From NCBI GenBank assembly GCA_036365455.1, contig JAWQUS010000003.1, forward strand, positions 8,266,001 through 8,330,000: DNA of 64,000 bases. The letters run 5' to 3'. The translations under genes were made by a program, and so were the position numbers. The notes beneath the pieces are model-generated. The model was given only the letters and a program-made list of their open reading frames with translations, had not been told where the DNA came from and made no database searches. How positions within the stretch are numbered: position 1 is the first letter of the stretch; each line of letters begins with the position of its first letter. Positions 46,861 through 59,000 of the stretch are shown in pieces. The stretch comes from Macrosoma leucophasiata. Its lineage: Eukaryota; Arthropoda; Insecta; Lepidoptera; Hedylidae.

Positions 46861-49800
46861 ATGTCAATATTAAAAACAATTGCATTATTTTCGTGTACAC
46901 TTCTCTTATATTGTAATGCTGCGTATGGTAAGGTTCTTTATTTTATGGTGTACTTAGTTGATTTCTATATTCTAATAACATTATATAACTCTCCATAATA
47001 CAAAAACATTTCAATTACGATCAGAGAAATAAGTTCAGTTAGCATTCATATTTATTATGAAGCATTAATAATAATAGTCGTACTCCGTTGCAATAATTAA
47101 TTAATTGTAATTGGTGAAGTATGCTGATGAGGTACATAAATTAGATTATTCGTTTTTTAATGCCTTAGACGAAGGATAGGTAATTTACCCAATTTCTGGA
47201 GAATTTAAAATTGGAGGGTAGATATTTTAAAATATTATACATATATTCTTATTATACTTTAGTAGTTATAATATTACGGACATATTTCTTACAAAAAACA
47301 AAATATTGTTATGGTATTAAATTATTATAGTACAGATATATAGGGAATGCTAATTCTGAAAAAAAAAATTGATGATAAAGTTAGAACGATATTGTTTGAA
47401 ATTATGTTGAAGATATGATAATATTTTTATCAGTACATAAAGTAAAATTAATTTCATGAAGACCATATGCATCATAAACTATGTAATTTTTAAATAACTA
47501 TATAGAATTTTAAATCTTAGAACTTTTTAACATTTTCATTTTTCCAGTGGATACTTTACCTAAATGCACCATAGAAGATAGCAAATGTCACACGGAATTA
47601 ATTCAAAATGTTATTCGTGATACCAGTAGTACGGGAATGCCTGAGTTGTCTATTCCTGTATATGACCCTCTTGTAGTGGAAAATATATCTGTAACCATTT
47701 TGGGCCTATTGTCTTTTAAACTGAAAGAAGGCATTGTTAAAGGAGTAAAGGATTGTAAAGTTTTGAATTTCAAGTAAGTATAATTTTATTGATTCTTGTA
47801 TAGTGTAACATTAATTGATCAGTTAATTCCGCTAGATTTGGTAGGCTTTACCTTTATTTGAAGCAAAAATAACAAGAACGTACTTAGTCCAAATAATTTT
47901 GTTAAAGCAATTACATCATTTTACACGTTGCTTTGTATTTTTTCAAACTACGTTAACATGCATAGCCATAAGTCACTAGAGATCATAGAGAGCGAGTAAT
48001 TACACGATTTAGACACTCATATGAGTGTACCATTGGGAATATTTAATTCTAATGTCACTAACCAGCCAATAAAAATTCTGAGTGGAATCTCTATCACAAG
48101 CAACCGTGGCAGAATATTTTTTATGTATCTATTTATTTTACATACTTACTCTTATCATAAACTGAATAATCTTCGTATGTGCAGAGACATTGAATAAGAA
48201 AAAAAATGCTATGGTTCTATCGTCTCTAATTGTAGAACAGCCTCTTATTTGTTCAGGTGACTGTTCAGAGCAACTGTTCGATCTGGTGCCACCGTCGCCT
48301 TTCCTATATCACATCAACGGCCATAGGGAGAGATAACATGTGCATCTATGTGTTGCAATCTTGCAACGGTCCAATTTGCGCATTCATGCAAGCTCAGAAC
48401 GTGCAAATTGTGGAAATAATCACCCTCTGAGGTGTTCCCCCGGCGCTACAATATTAGATTCTTGAAAACTCACTAAAGAGTCCTTCAGAACGGACAGTGT
48501 CGGCAACTCCCCTGTTGTTGAAAATGTTCTGTTCTTGCATCTAATAGCATTTCTACTTGTCTGTCAACCATTTACTATAAGACTCAATAAGTACGTTATA
48601 AATAGGTACAAGTAATATCATATTTATCTTTTAGAGCTGGTGTAAAAGATGGCCTAGCTACTTTGAATCTTTTATGCGACATAAATATTAAAGGAAAATA
48701 TCGAGTGGAAGGTTCTAGTCCTCAACTGCAACAAATTTTTGGAAGTGGAAACACCGTTGAAGGGGAAGGAGACGCAAAATTGAATATCGGTAATTATTTA
48801 CGATAATAAATTGAAAGACATACAAGCAGATCATATCATGTAAAGAGACCCTTATTCATAAACGTACATTAGATGCGTTTTAGGAGGTTTAAGCTATAGA
48901 ATGCTTAGTCTTTGTCAGTTGCATCGTCAAATGTGCAGGATAGAAAAAGACAAAGGAGAGATTAGCAACACTTTAGCTAAAATACGCTTATGAATAAGGG
49001 GGTTATTTTTTTACTGGTGGACGAGTTCCAGTGTAGGAGCTCGTGGGCTTAGGCACCACCACATTACCTAATTTATCTGCCGCTAAACGGTAGTGTTCAG
49101 CAATATCGTGTTCCGGTTAGATGGTCATGTATGGCGCCGTAATAACTATCACAAAGACATAATAACTTAGTCTTCAGGGATGGCAACGCATCTGCACCTT
49201 GACCTCGGCCTTTGTGTGGGTGTCTATAGGCTGCATCATCACATGTCATAACATCGATGAGAACTGCAAAGTTGTTTGCCACCTTCATTACAAAAAAATA
49301 TATATCTCCCAGCAACTTATACACTTATGTCCAAAAAGGTTTTATGAAGCTAGGATCACCTGATTAACTTTTTAATAGACTTTTTGCGAAAGAATCGATT
49401 GCGACGTAAGTAATATTACTAAGAAAATTTGTGATTGCATTAATGTGCTTGTCACAGCTTCGTTGCAATAAGCATCCAGATATAAAAAATCTAGTAATTT
49501 TTACAACACAAGATGAATATTTGAAAGCAGTGGTAGGAAAACTGAAAGGCGTAGGCTTTATTGCCAAATTTATTTATTTATTTATGCTTCTATTCACCTT
49601 GTACATATGGCGAACTTAATGCCACTAGGCATTCTCTGACAGTCAACCATTGGGTCATGAGAAAGCTTTGTGTAGGGTGCGGAAAATAATACATATATGA
49701 AAATAATTACTTAGAGAAAAAAAAAACGTTAATACGTTTTTTTACGGTACGTAAATACTTTATCGAATAATATTTAACGCTATACTAAATATAACATTAG

Positions 49801-52800
49801 ATATATGGATAATAAGGTACATATTATATAACTATATAATAATAATTAAGTATGTTGAAATTACACATAAATTTACATAAATATAGTTGTATAAATAAAT
49901 ATGCTTAATTTGTAAAAAAAAACTTGTAACTATGATGACACACTTTCAGGTTAAGACAAGTGACTCAATAGGTGTTTCTTAAGCTTCACTTTATAAGAAA
50001 ATTTAGAGGAAGATTGCCGGATATCAACAGGGAGCATGTTCCAGAGTTTAATTGCCGATATAGCAAAAGAATGAGACATGAAACCGGAACGGTGAAAAGG
50101 AATTTCCAAAGACATATTTTTTGATGAGCGTAAGCTAAGATTATGGGAGTCGCCCAAAATTCGAAATTTATTTTTGAGATCAATGGGAGAGGATCGTTTA
50201 AAACGGAGAAAAGTAAACAAAGAGACCTTACGTGTCTTCTTTTTCGGATGGGAAGCCATCTAAGCTTTGAACGATAGTGGGAAATATGATCAAATTTGCG
50301 TAAACCGAAAATATACCGAATGCAATTGTTGAGCAAACGATCCAGTTTGTTCAGAAGTTCTTCTGACATATTTGAACAACAAACATCAGCATAATCAATG
50401 AGAGGGACAATAAGAGATTGTACCAAAAGATTTTTAGTGCTAGAAGGCAAAAAGTTTTTGAATCTATACAAAGTCCGCAGTGAGGCAATAGTGTTTTGAC
50501 TTATGGTCATGGCTTGTACCTTCCATTTCAGACAGGCATCTATATTCAATCCTAGGTTTTTAACGTTATCACAAAATGGAATTATAGAGTTTTCGAACGA
50601 AATAGGTACTTATTGACCGAAATTTATTTGCTGAATCTGAGAGGAGCTACCTAAAATAATAGATTGACATTTTGTTGTGCTTACTGAAATGCCAAACTGA
50701 CTAGATCATTCAGAGATCACACGAAGGTCATTATTCATTACGGAAATAGCGAAGTTCACATTATCGATATCAGCTTGGGCGTATATCTGCAGGTTATCCG
50801 CGTACAGATGGTAAGAGCCGTGAAGATTAAAGGTGAGAATATTAATGAAGAGAGAAAAAAGAAAAGGAGGTAATATGCCGCCTTGCGGAACGCCAGCAGA
50901 GAGATTAACCCAGTTAGAGAACTCACTGTTACCTCGCACCGCCTGCTGGCGTCCACGAAGATATGAGGAAAACCATTCCTGGACCAGTGGCGCGGAGTTG
51001 AAATGAGCGAGGATGGCTAGAAGTATATCATGATCAACGGTATTAAAAGCGTTGGAAAAGTCAATCAACACTAGTACAGTTACTTTTAAGTGCTCCATAC
51101 CGGATCTTACATCCTCAATGACATTGAGAAGGGCAGTGGATGTGCTGTGCGCAGGCCGAAAACCAGATTGAAACGGTGAAATAAGGTTATTTTTGTATAT
51201 ATAATGGGAGAATTGTTTATGAACTATGGCTTCCAAAATTTTTGACAAGAATGGGAGGATAGAAATGGGGCGATAGTGACTAGATAGGCTAGGGTTGGAT
51301 ATTTTAGGTAAGGGAATGATATGGGCTCTGCACCAGATAGATGGAAAAGCGCCGGTTTCTAGAGAAAAAATTATAATATGAGTAAAAATGGGTAAAAAAC
51401 TATCGAGAATCAGAAGTACCATATTTCTGCCTATACCATCACATCCAACTGCTTTCGATTTTAAGGAGAAGATGCATTTTCGAACTTCGACACTGTTCAC
51501 AGGAGAAAAAGAAAAAGGATGGGATGAATGGTAAGGAGGAGAGGGCTCGGATAGTCTCCGCTTTAGTAATGAGGTCTATTGTAGATGTGTTTGGAAAGTG
51601 CTTATTCAGATCATCAAGGGATAAGTTATGTGGTAAAAAACAAGAGCGGGACTTACACAGACCAAATGATTTTAGGAATTTCCAGACATCAGCTGGTGAA
51701 GAGTTGTGGAGGAACGGTTGGAAGTGTTCCTCCGGCGAAAAGGGAGGATCCTCTGACCAGGCGAGGTGATAGCGCCTGGCGGGCCGCGGGCCAACGATTG
51801 ACGTTGGGAAGTTGTATATATGCCAACTCTTGAGAAATCTTCGCATGTGCGATGTAATTCGAATGCACGCCATCTATCGTACTAGACAAGTACTGTAAGG
51901 TTTCATTGTATTCCACTAGTTGGCGCCTTAATGTAGTGAACGCTACAGAGTGTAAGACATTATCATAGATGTGGCGGCGTTTAGCGGCTCTGACCATCTG
52001 ATTACAACGATTCCTAGCAAGTTTGTACCGACATCTATTTGCCTCACTGCGATCCTTTTTGAAAATACGAAACGCTTTGTCACGCCGCCGCATAGCCATT
52101 CGCATACCCCTAGTAATCCAGGGGGCAGACGGTCTTTTATAGCGACGGGCCCTCATAGGAGCATGGCGGTCAAAAAGTGTCAAGATAGAGTTGCTTAATA
52201 AAGACATTTTCTCATTTATTGACGTCGCATGCTCTATTTGAGACCAATCTGAATTAGTAGCATCCGAACTAAGCTTACCTACGTCTAGTCCTGCGAAATT
52301 TCTCGTAAAGACCGTAGTTACTCGTGTTTTAGGTGGTTTGATTTTATAAGACATGTAAATCAGATCATGTCGTGACAGACCTGGCACACTGAACTGTCCG
52401 TGATTAAGGACTAAAGAATTAGATGAAACAAGAATAAGGTCAAGCCAAGAATCATCGAACTCAATATTTTGATGTGTAGGATTGAGAGAGAGTAAAGATA
52501 AATTCGACGAAACAAGACTAGACCTTAACTGACGAGATCGCAAATTGTCCCTCATCATATCAGTATTGAAATCGCCGATAATTATGAGATGTTTGTGTTC
52601 AGAGGAAAGCGTTTCAAAAAGAGGATCTAAAGTTGAGAAATAATTGATGGTAGGCGGACAATAAATTACTCCAAGAACAGCTTTGCTCCTGTTGACATCG
52701 AGTTCAACGAAAAGATACTCAGGATTTCCATTATACTGGGATGGTGAAGATAAAAGGATTTTATGGGGGATGCTGCTGCGGAGATAGATAGCAACACCTC

Positions 52801-53146
52801 CGGCTCTTTTTCCCGTGCGGTCATTTCTAATGAGGGTAAAGTCTGGAAGACAGAAGGCGGTAGATGGAAGTTCGGGTTTGAGCCAACTCTCGGAAACCGG
52901 AATAGCGTGAGCAGAAGTATTGGAGAATATGTTAAGAAGCTCAGAATGATGTTGGGGTACGCTTTACGCGTTGATGTGACAAATGTGTAAACTATTTGGT
53001 GATCGTAGAAATTCTTCATTTAGTTTGTGATTAATTGAGAAAAAGTCAACAAGTGAAGAAAAGGATAGTGTTGAACCGTCATCAGCTGAATAAAAACTGT
53101 CATCGTCTGACATAGAACAATATATATATATAATAACTTTATAATA

Positions 53147-53192
<46 letters not shown>

Positions 53193-55029
53193 TAAATAAA
53201 TAAATATTTTAAATTCTACAAAGCTATTAATATTATAAATTACAAATGTCTGTAAATATAAACAATAATCATGAAATTAAAAGCATGACTGCATGACCTG
53301 CCGTTCGACTGTTTACAATCTCAAAATATTTATACACGTACATACCTTAAAAGAAATTATAAAATTATAAAATTATCTTGCAGTATCAATATACAACCAT
53401 GGTCGTTTGGCCAAATTGGTAAGTACCTGATAATCCATAGTTGCCTCGATCGAGCTTATACCTACAATAAGAACAAACACAAATACTTATGTAACCCGCT
53501 TATAGAATCATAAAACCATTTGATACGTGAGCGGACACAAAAAAAATCACAATACATATATACAATTACAGGCAAGAACAATATTGTATACACAAGTATA
53601 CATTATTATTGCACCTAATACTTTCAGAAATTATTTGCAAAGAGAGAAATATATATATATATATATATATATGTATTTAAGTTCCTATACTTACCAAATC
53701 TATCTGCCACTACGAGATAATACTCACCGAGCTATCGTTTGCAGATTGACGTGTCAAAACGAGGCAAAGCAATTTTGGGCATAGTGTCATAACTGTCACA
53801 ATGCGAGAAGAAAAGATAAGTTGGGCTTAGGCCTCAGGAGTGGCAAGGACACTGAGATCTATTGTGATTTGTAGATGTTTTGTAGATGTATAGTGGCATT
53901 AACATGCATGAAATATAAATGTGAACTCAATCGTTTAAGGTCAAATAGGCATAACACCTTAGGCCTCAGGAGTGGGAACGCATTTGCATTTTGACCTCGA
54001 TCTTTGTGTGAGTGTCTATAGGCTGCAGTCATCACTTAATATCAATGTGAACTGCATGCTTGTTTGCCACTTCCGTAACATAAAAAAGTGATTTGTATGC
54101 TTGTTTAACACTTTTATTAAGTGCAGAAAATATGGAAATGTTTGTTGGGAGCGGTATTTATCAATGCAGACTGCGCATTCATTTAATAACTTTAATTATT
54201 TCAGAAAAACTACATTTAACTATGGACATGAAGTACAACGTCGTAAAACGAGATGATGGTGAGATCTATTTTAATTGCACGTTGGACTACTTGAATTACC
54301 AATATGATATACAAGGCAAAGGAACCCTCAGCGTGAACAATATTTATTTAGGAAAACAAGAATCTAGTAAGTTTTTTTATTTAAATAATATAATTACGAA
54401 AAGTTTTACGGTAGCGTATGTCTATATTAAAAATATATACAGTATCTTATGCCTGTACCTATACATACCCGATTCTTTCATACTTGCCTACCCCTACACT
54501 CTCTGCCTACCCTGTAAAGAACTTGGCGTGCAGATACATACATCGTTTATATCGTATAAATAATATAAATGCGAAAGTTTATATGTTTGTTTCTTACTCC
54601 TTCACGCTAAAACTGCTGAACCGATTTTCATGAAATTAGGCACACACAGAGATGGTAACTTGAATTAACACAAAGAATAGTTTTTATCCCGATAAAATGT
54701 TCCTGTGGGATGCCATGGGATGATTTGATGAGTTTCCACAGATTACGCGAAAAGCGACCTAGCGGAGCCGCGGGCAACAACTAGTATAGAATAAAAATAA
54801 CTTCAATTTTTCATATTATTTGTTTGGCTGTCAATAACAGAAACGTTTTTATATTTCAGGTGAATTAGTCAACGGTTTCATAAATGACAACTTCAAATTT
54901 GTGGTTCAAAGTTTCGGAAAACCGTTCGTCGACAAAGCGATGGAAATTGTCTACAATTACCTACACGATTTCTTCCGTTCCGTTCCTGCTTCGAAAATCA
55001 TAAGTAACGATCTTACGCCTTATCTCTAA
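46861..55029 (+). CDS. JHBP/takeout-family secreted protein, gene 3 (5 exons, 259 aa)
   Basis: Exons: 46861-46927, 47548-47773, 48635-48789, 54205-54366, 54860-55029, with GT-AG introns in phases 1, 2, 1, 1. The signal peptide is MSILKTIALFSCTLLLYCNA. The mature protein starts near AYGVDTLPKC, with Cys29/Cys36, Cys92 (VKDC) and Cys112 (LLCDI). Exon 2 carries GMPELSIPVYDP and LGLLSFKLKEGIVKGVK; exon 4 carries YDIQGKGTLSVNNIYLGKQE; exon 5 carries FVVQSFGKPFVDKAMEI. Length and layout fit the takeout/JHBP family, soluble carriers of lipophilic ligands. The ligand is not predictable here. Closest relative is gene 4, 1.0 kb downstream. A 3.5-kb antisense LINE lies in intron 3, so unspliced transcripts would cross it. 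Confidence 0.92.
48258..48560 (+). repeat. Jockey-type LINE 3' fragment
   Basis: The + strand reads AACTGTTCGATCTGGTGCCA CC and onward, the same as the reverse complement of 44640-44990, ending near TCTACTTGTCTGTCAACC. Gene 3 intron 2, about 75 bp before exon 3. Confidence 0.55.
49012..49297 (+). repeat. SINE-like family A copy
   Basis: ACTGGTGGACGAGTTCCAGT through GTGTTCCGGTTAGATGGTCA to CACCTTCATTACAAAAAAAT. Gene 3 intron 3. Confidence 0.65.
49569..53110 (-). mobile_element. Jockey-clade LINE, nearly full ORF2 (endonuclease + RT), antisense in gene 3 intron 3
   Basis: Reading the minus strand from 53110: a Ser/Asp-rich leader, SPNSLHICHINA then a stop, the APE-type endonuclease (SESWLKPELPSTAFCLPDFT, RNDRTGKRAGGVAIYLRSS, IIGDFNTDM, FDDSWLDLILV, GLSRHDLIYM), the linker APWITRGMRMAMRRRDKAF, and RT (HIIPLPKISNPSLSSHYRPI, FQSGFRPAHSTSTALLNV, LIDFSNAFNTVDHDILL, AGVPQGGILPPFLF, YADN near 50800). 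The C-terminal KLWNMLPVDIRQSSSKFS ends near 49951. The catalytic box reads YADN, not YADD. Several frameshifts separate the segments. The 3' UTR carries GGTTGACTGTCAGAGAATGC and ends in a (TAAA)n tail at 49569. Confidence 0.85.
53111..53680. repeat. TA microsatellites
   Basis: A (TA)n tract at about 53122-53188, beside the 5' end of the LINE, and a second AT tract at 53649-53671. Intron 3 of gene 3. Confidence 0.7.
53822..54089 (+). repeat. Fragmented SINE-like family A copy
   Basis: TTAGGCCTCAGGAGTGGCAA (53828) and a better 3' part, 53949-54089 (GGCATAACACCTTAGGCCTC to CATAAAAAAG). It ends about 115 bp before exon 4 of gene 3. Confidence 0.55.
54470..54784 (+). repeat. RTE tail fragment and Helitron-like element in gene 3 intron 4
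   Basis: 54480-54545 matches the RTE 3' end (CTACACTCTCTGCCTACCCT, TTGGCGTGCAGATACATACA). About 54556-54784 is a Helitron-like copy ending GCCGCGGGCAACAACTAG before a T. Confidence 0.55.
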
Positions 55030-55105
55030 TGAATTATGATGAACTGTTTTTAATCATTTTATTTATTGTGTAGAAAATTCCGGGTGAATTATATTGTAAT
55101 GTATG

Positions 55106-55111
55106 AATAAA
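55106..55111 (+). terminator. Gene 3 polyadenylation signal AATAAA
   Basis: Canonical AATAAA 77 bp after the stop codon, followed by a GT-rich stretch (GTTTTTGTTATAAG). Confidence 0.7.
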
Positions 55112-55572
55112 GTTTTTGTTATAAGACGTGCAGTTTCATTTTCTATTAGCTAGGACTTTAACATAATTATTATACAGAGTGAGATTTTGGTGGTTGTTTT
55201 CCAACGACAGAAATTTTATCGTTATATTACGATAAAACTACTAAAGTACGAGTAATATACGTATAATTTAATGATCATCATCTCGAAAGCATGAGAAATG
55301 ATAGTAATTCACTAAACTTAACGTATTTATACTACTTTGTACTACAGTAGTACACTCTTACGACGTGCACTGCCGGAAAAGTGAAAAAAAAAGGTAAATT
55401 TTCATAAATTACGGCTCCAAACTTTCAGATACAGACACAAGAAAACCTTATGTTTCAGGAGAAGCGTCAACTACTTATTTATAATCCACTATTATAAACA
55501 TGATTTAAAAATTAAAATAAGCATGTAATGCAAGGGAAATTCAAAATGAATACACATTCATTATCAATTTCC

Positions 55573-55796
55573 AAAGTGTTCCGGTCAATTGGTAATGTAC
55601 GGCCCTGTAATTTTTGACACAGAGGAATAAATATATTTCTTTCTTTCTTTTTTTCTTTCTATAATACCTAAAGCCTTTAGGAGTGCCGATGTATCTACAT
55701 TGAAATCTCTCGTTTCGTGCAGATGTTTATAGGCTACAGTATTATTTACCATCAACTGAACATTATGCTTGCTTGCCACTTCATGACATAAAAAAA
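55573..55796 (+). repeat. SINE-like family A fragment between genes 3 and 4
   Basis: AAGTGTTCCGGTCAATTGGT to CCACTTCATGACATAAAAAA. It contains a (CTTT)n interruption near 55636-55660 and ends 8 bp before the conserved promoter block of gene 4. Confidence 0.55.
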
Positions 55797-55803
55797 AACA
55801 TTG

Positions 55804-55975
55804 TTATCGCTAAATTAAATTACGGACGTATTCTCAGGGTAAGATTTAATTATAACCGGTTCCAAAGTCTTATAAGAATTTCATTTGTTTTTTAGTTGTC
55901 GGTCATATTTTTGGTATGTATAATAAATAACCTATATAATAATGCGCATGGTTATTAATTATCACTGTGTGTTTT
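55804..55975 (+). promoter_or_regulatory. Gene 4 promoter: conserved block, AACCGGTT, TATA, initiator
   Basis: 55811-55866 matches gene 3 (AAATTAAATTACGGACGTAT, TTCTCAGGGTAAG). AACCGGTT lies at 55854-55861, TATATAA at 55933-55939, and ATTATCACTGTG near 55958-55970 is a candidate initiator. The start codon is at 56041. Confidence 0.6.
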
Positions 55976-56040
55976 GAATTTAACCCGAGAGGATCGGCAT
56001 TATTTTTAACTATAACTAAATTATTATTTAAATTAATAAA

Positions 56041-59000
56041 ATGTCTATTTTAAAAACCATTGCATTATTTACGTGTACAATTCTTGTTTATTGTGATGCT
56101 GATTATGGTGAGTTTTTTGTTTATTTTAAAATATATGTTTTTATAATAATTTATACATACATAATTTATGGTGGGGTCGAAAGTCTTAGGAATCGGCGTG
56201 CATGTATGAAGAGAATGATGAAGGTAGACAAGGCACGAGAGGTATGTCAGGACCGGGATATCTGGCGCTCTACACTCTCTGCCTACCTAGTTAGGGAACA
56301 GGCGGGAACATACATATATAAATTTATACTTTACTTTCTCACCAAACACACTGAATCAACAAATGAGTTCCTTGGTGTGAAATTACTGCGTCATTTTGTT
56401 TTTAAATATCTTCATCTTGGCGCCAACTAAAAGGTACTTACTTGTATGTATAATCATAGGTACTGTAAGAGCAAAGTTTTCATTGGAAACTATCAAAAAA
56501 AGGGTTTTTTGCTACGCACATTAAGTATAATCTTGTAAAATTTCATACCTCTTAGACTGCTCCACACTGTATATTGAAAATTATAATAAACCTAATTTTA
56601 TTACAATATAGTGACTCGCCCCGGCTCCGTACGGGTGTAATGAATGTAATATATATCGCACCTTTAGAATTGAAGTGGAATATAATACGGAATAATTTAT
56701 AAATAATTTGATAGATTACATGTTAAACTATTAATAACTACTATTCAATTATGAATAATTTGATAGATTACATGTTTTTTAAGTTGTTTGATGCATAAAA
56801 GTAATTTACTTATTTTTTTGAGATATGCCACTTCAATTCCAAAGGTGCGATATATAGCCTATGACACTCTGTGAAGAAACAGCTTTCTAATGGTGAAAGG
56901 ATTTTTGAAATCAGTCCAGTAGTTTTGTGTGAAACGATCATTGTTATACAAAAATTTTGCATATCAATGAAAACGATACAAAAATATATTTAAAAGCACA
57001 AATGTTTCCTATTTATTTTTTAAGGAAAAGATCTAATATAGGTTTACCTACAATTATCGTGTCACAGTGTTTGTAACAATACACCTCTGAAGCGGCTGGA
57101 CCGATCTTTATGAAATTTTGTGTGTTTATTTGGTAGCTATGAGAATCGGTTGTAGTCTTCTTTTTAAATCCCTAAATGTTAAGGTTGATTCTCCAAAAAA
57201 TTTTGAAGTACTAAAGTAATATAAATACTTAAGCGATACGAAGTTCGTAAGGGTAGCCAGTTTTAGGTTAAATAATTATGTGTGCAACACAGAGTATTAT
57301 ACTCTGATCATAATTTTATCATTTCAGTGGATACTCTACCAAAATGCGGCTTAGTGGATAGTAAATGTCATGCGGAATTAATCGAAAATGTGCTTCAGAA
57401 TACTGGTAGTACTGGAATACCAGAGGTACCTATTCCTGTTTATGATCCTCTAAATGTAAAAAACATCTCGGTGACAGTTCTTGGCTTGTTGTCCTTTAAA
57501 CTCAAAGAGGGTTTTGTGAAAGGTGTGAAGGATTGTAAAGTTCTCAGTGTCAAGTAAGTACATTTGAAATTGATACACCTACATTAATATATACTGATTT
57601 ATCTATAGATAGCAACCATGACCGACGGCTTAACTTACCCTCCGGAGCACGAAAACGCTAATTTTAATTTGACACTAGCGATCACCCATCACACACCCGA
57701 CCGCGGCCATATCGCTTAACCGAGTAGATCGCTTCCGATCTAAACCAGCCGCGGAGCTATGCGCGCTTCATATATACGTATATGGAACCTAAAATTAACT
57801 TAATAAGAGCATGATAATATAACAGTTTCTTTCATGGCGTGACGTGACGAAAAAGCACACAGTTTTTGTGTGGAATGAACTAAAGGCACTTAAATTTTTT
57901 TTTCACTGGTTTTTTGGAACCTAGACTACTTTTGTATACGGTCGATTGGCATATAGGGCTATTTGATTTGGGCCGTTCAGGCTAAACACCCTGTAACACG
58001 AGTTGTATCATATCCCATTATTTTATACATTTATTATTTTTCATACCTAACCCAATAGCGAATACAAAATAAAGGTAATTTAACACACTCATCATTTCTT
58101 TTAGAACTGATATAAAAACTGGAGAGGCTACTGTGGAACTTCTGTGCGACATTTTTATTGAAGGAAAGTACCGGGTGGAGGGTGCTGGTCCTCAGATTCA
58201 AGTACTATTTGGAAATGGTAACAACGTTGAAGGGGAAGGAAATGTGAAATTACAAATTGGTAAGTGGTCTTATGGGGATGGGAAGCCGCTACCTTGGGTT
58301 ATGATTGTCGAATTCACATAGCTTATAGAATAACAACAATATGGGCAGAGCAGCGTATTGTGAGCTGTTGGTGTGACACCTACTCACTCCAGTTTCTCCT
58401 AGAGAACTGGGCTCCGCCCCGTCCACCGTAGGCCTGGACCTGGTCTATCACTTCTGGTTTGCCTTTATTGGTCAGTCATAGACGTATATTACCTGCACAT
58501 ACATGGGTAATAGGCGGTTATCAACATTTTTCTTAGAGCCATACGCTTGGGGTAGAAATTCTAATGGCATAATAGCGGGGAAGCACACTTCCACAGCTTA
58601 AGATTACTCGCTCGCGATGGTGAAACCGGAGCCGCACCTACTGGCACCCCCAGCTTCTCAAGCCAAAGTCCCACATTATTCAAATTTAAAATCATGCACA
58701 TGATATATTTTCCAAAATTTGATATGGGTGTCGATTTCGAGGTTTTTGGGGTGCTGATTACGAAATTGAAATCTGTTTTCAGATCTCAGGTAGCAGAAAT
58801 TACTTTTTTTCCAAAATGTAAAATGGCTCAATTTTAAGGTTCCTCGGGGTATTACATACCTGCTGATTGCGAAATTGATATTTTTCAGATCCAAGATAGC
58901 AGTCATAATTATTTTTCCAAAACGTGATTCTAAAAATTACATCACTTTTCAGATAGACAATAGCAGAAAACATATATCCTTAATCTTAGATCTGAAAACG

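Noticed and set aside
49431..49619. 62-codon + strand frame in gene 3 intron 3
   Set aside because: It overlaps the LINE tail at its end, has no family motif and is not flanked by matching splice sites.
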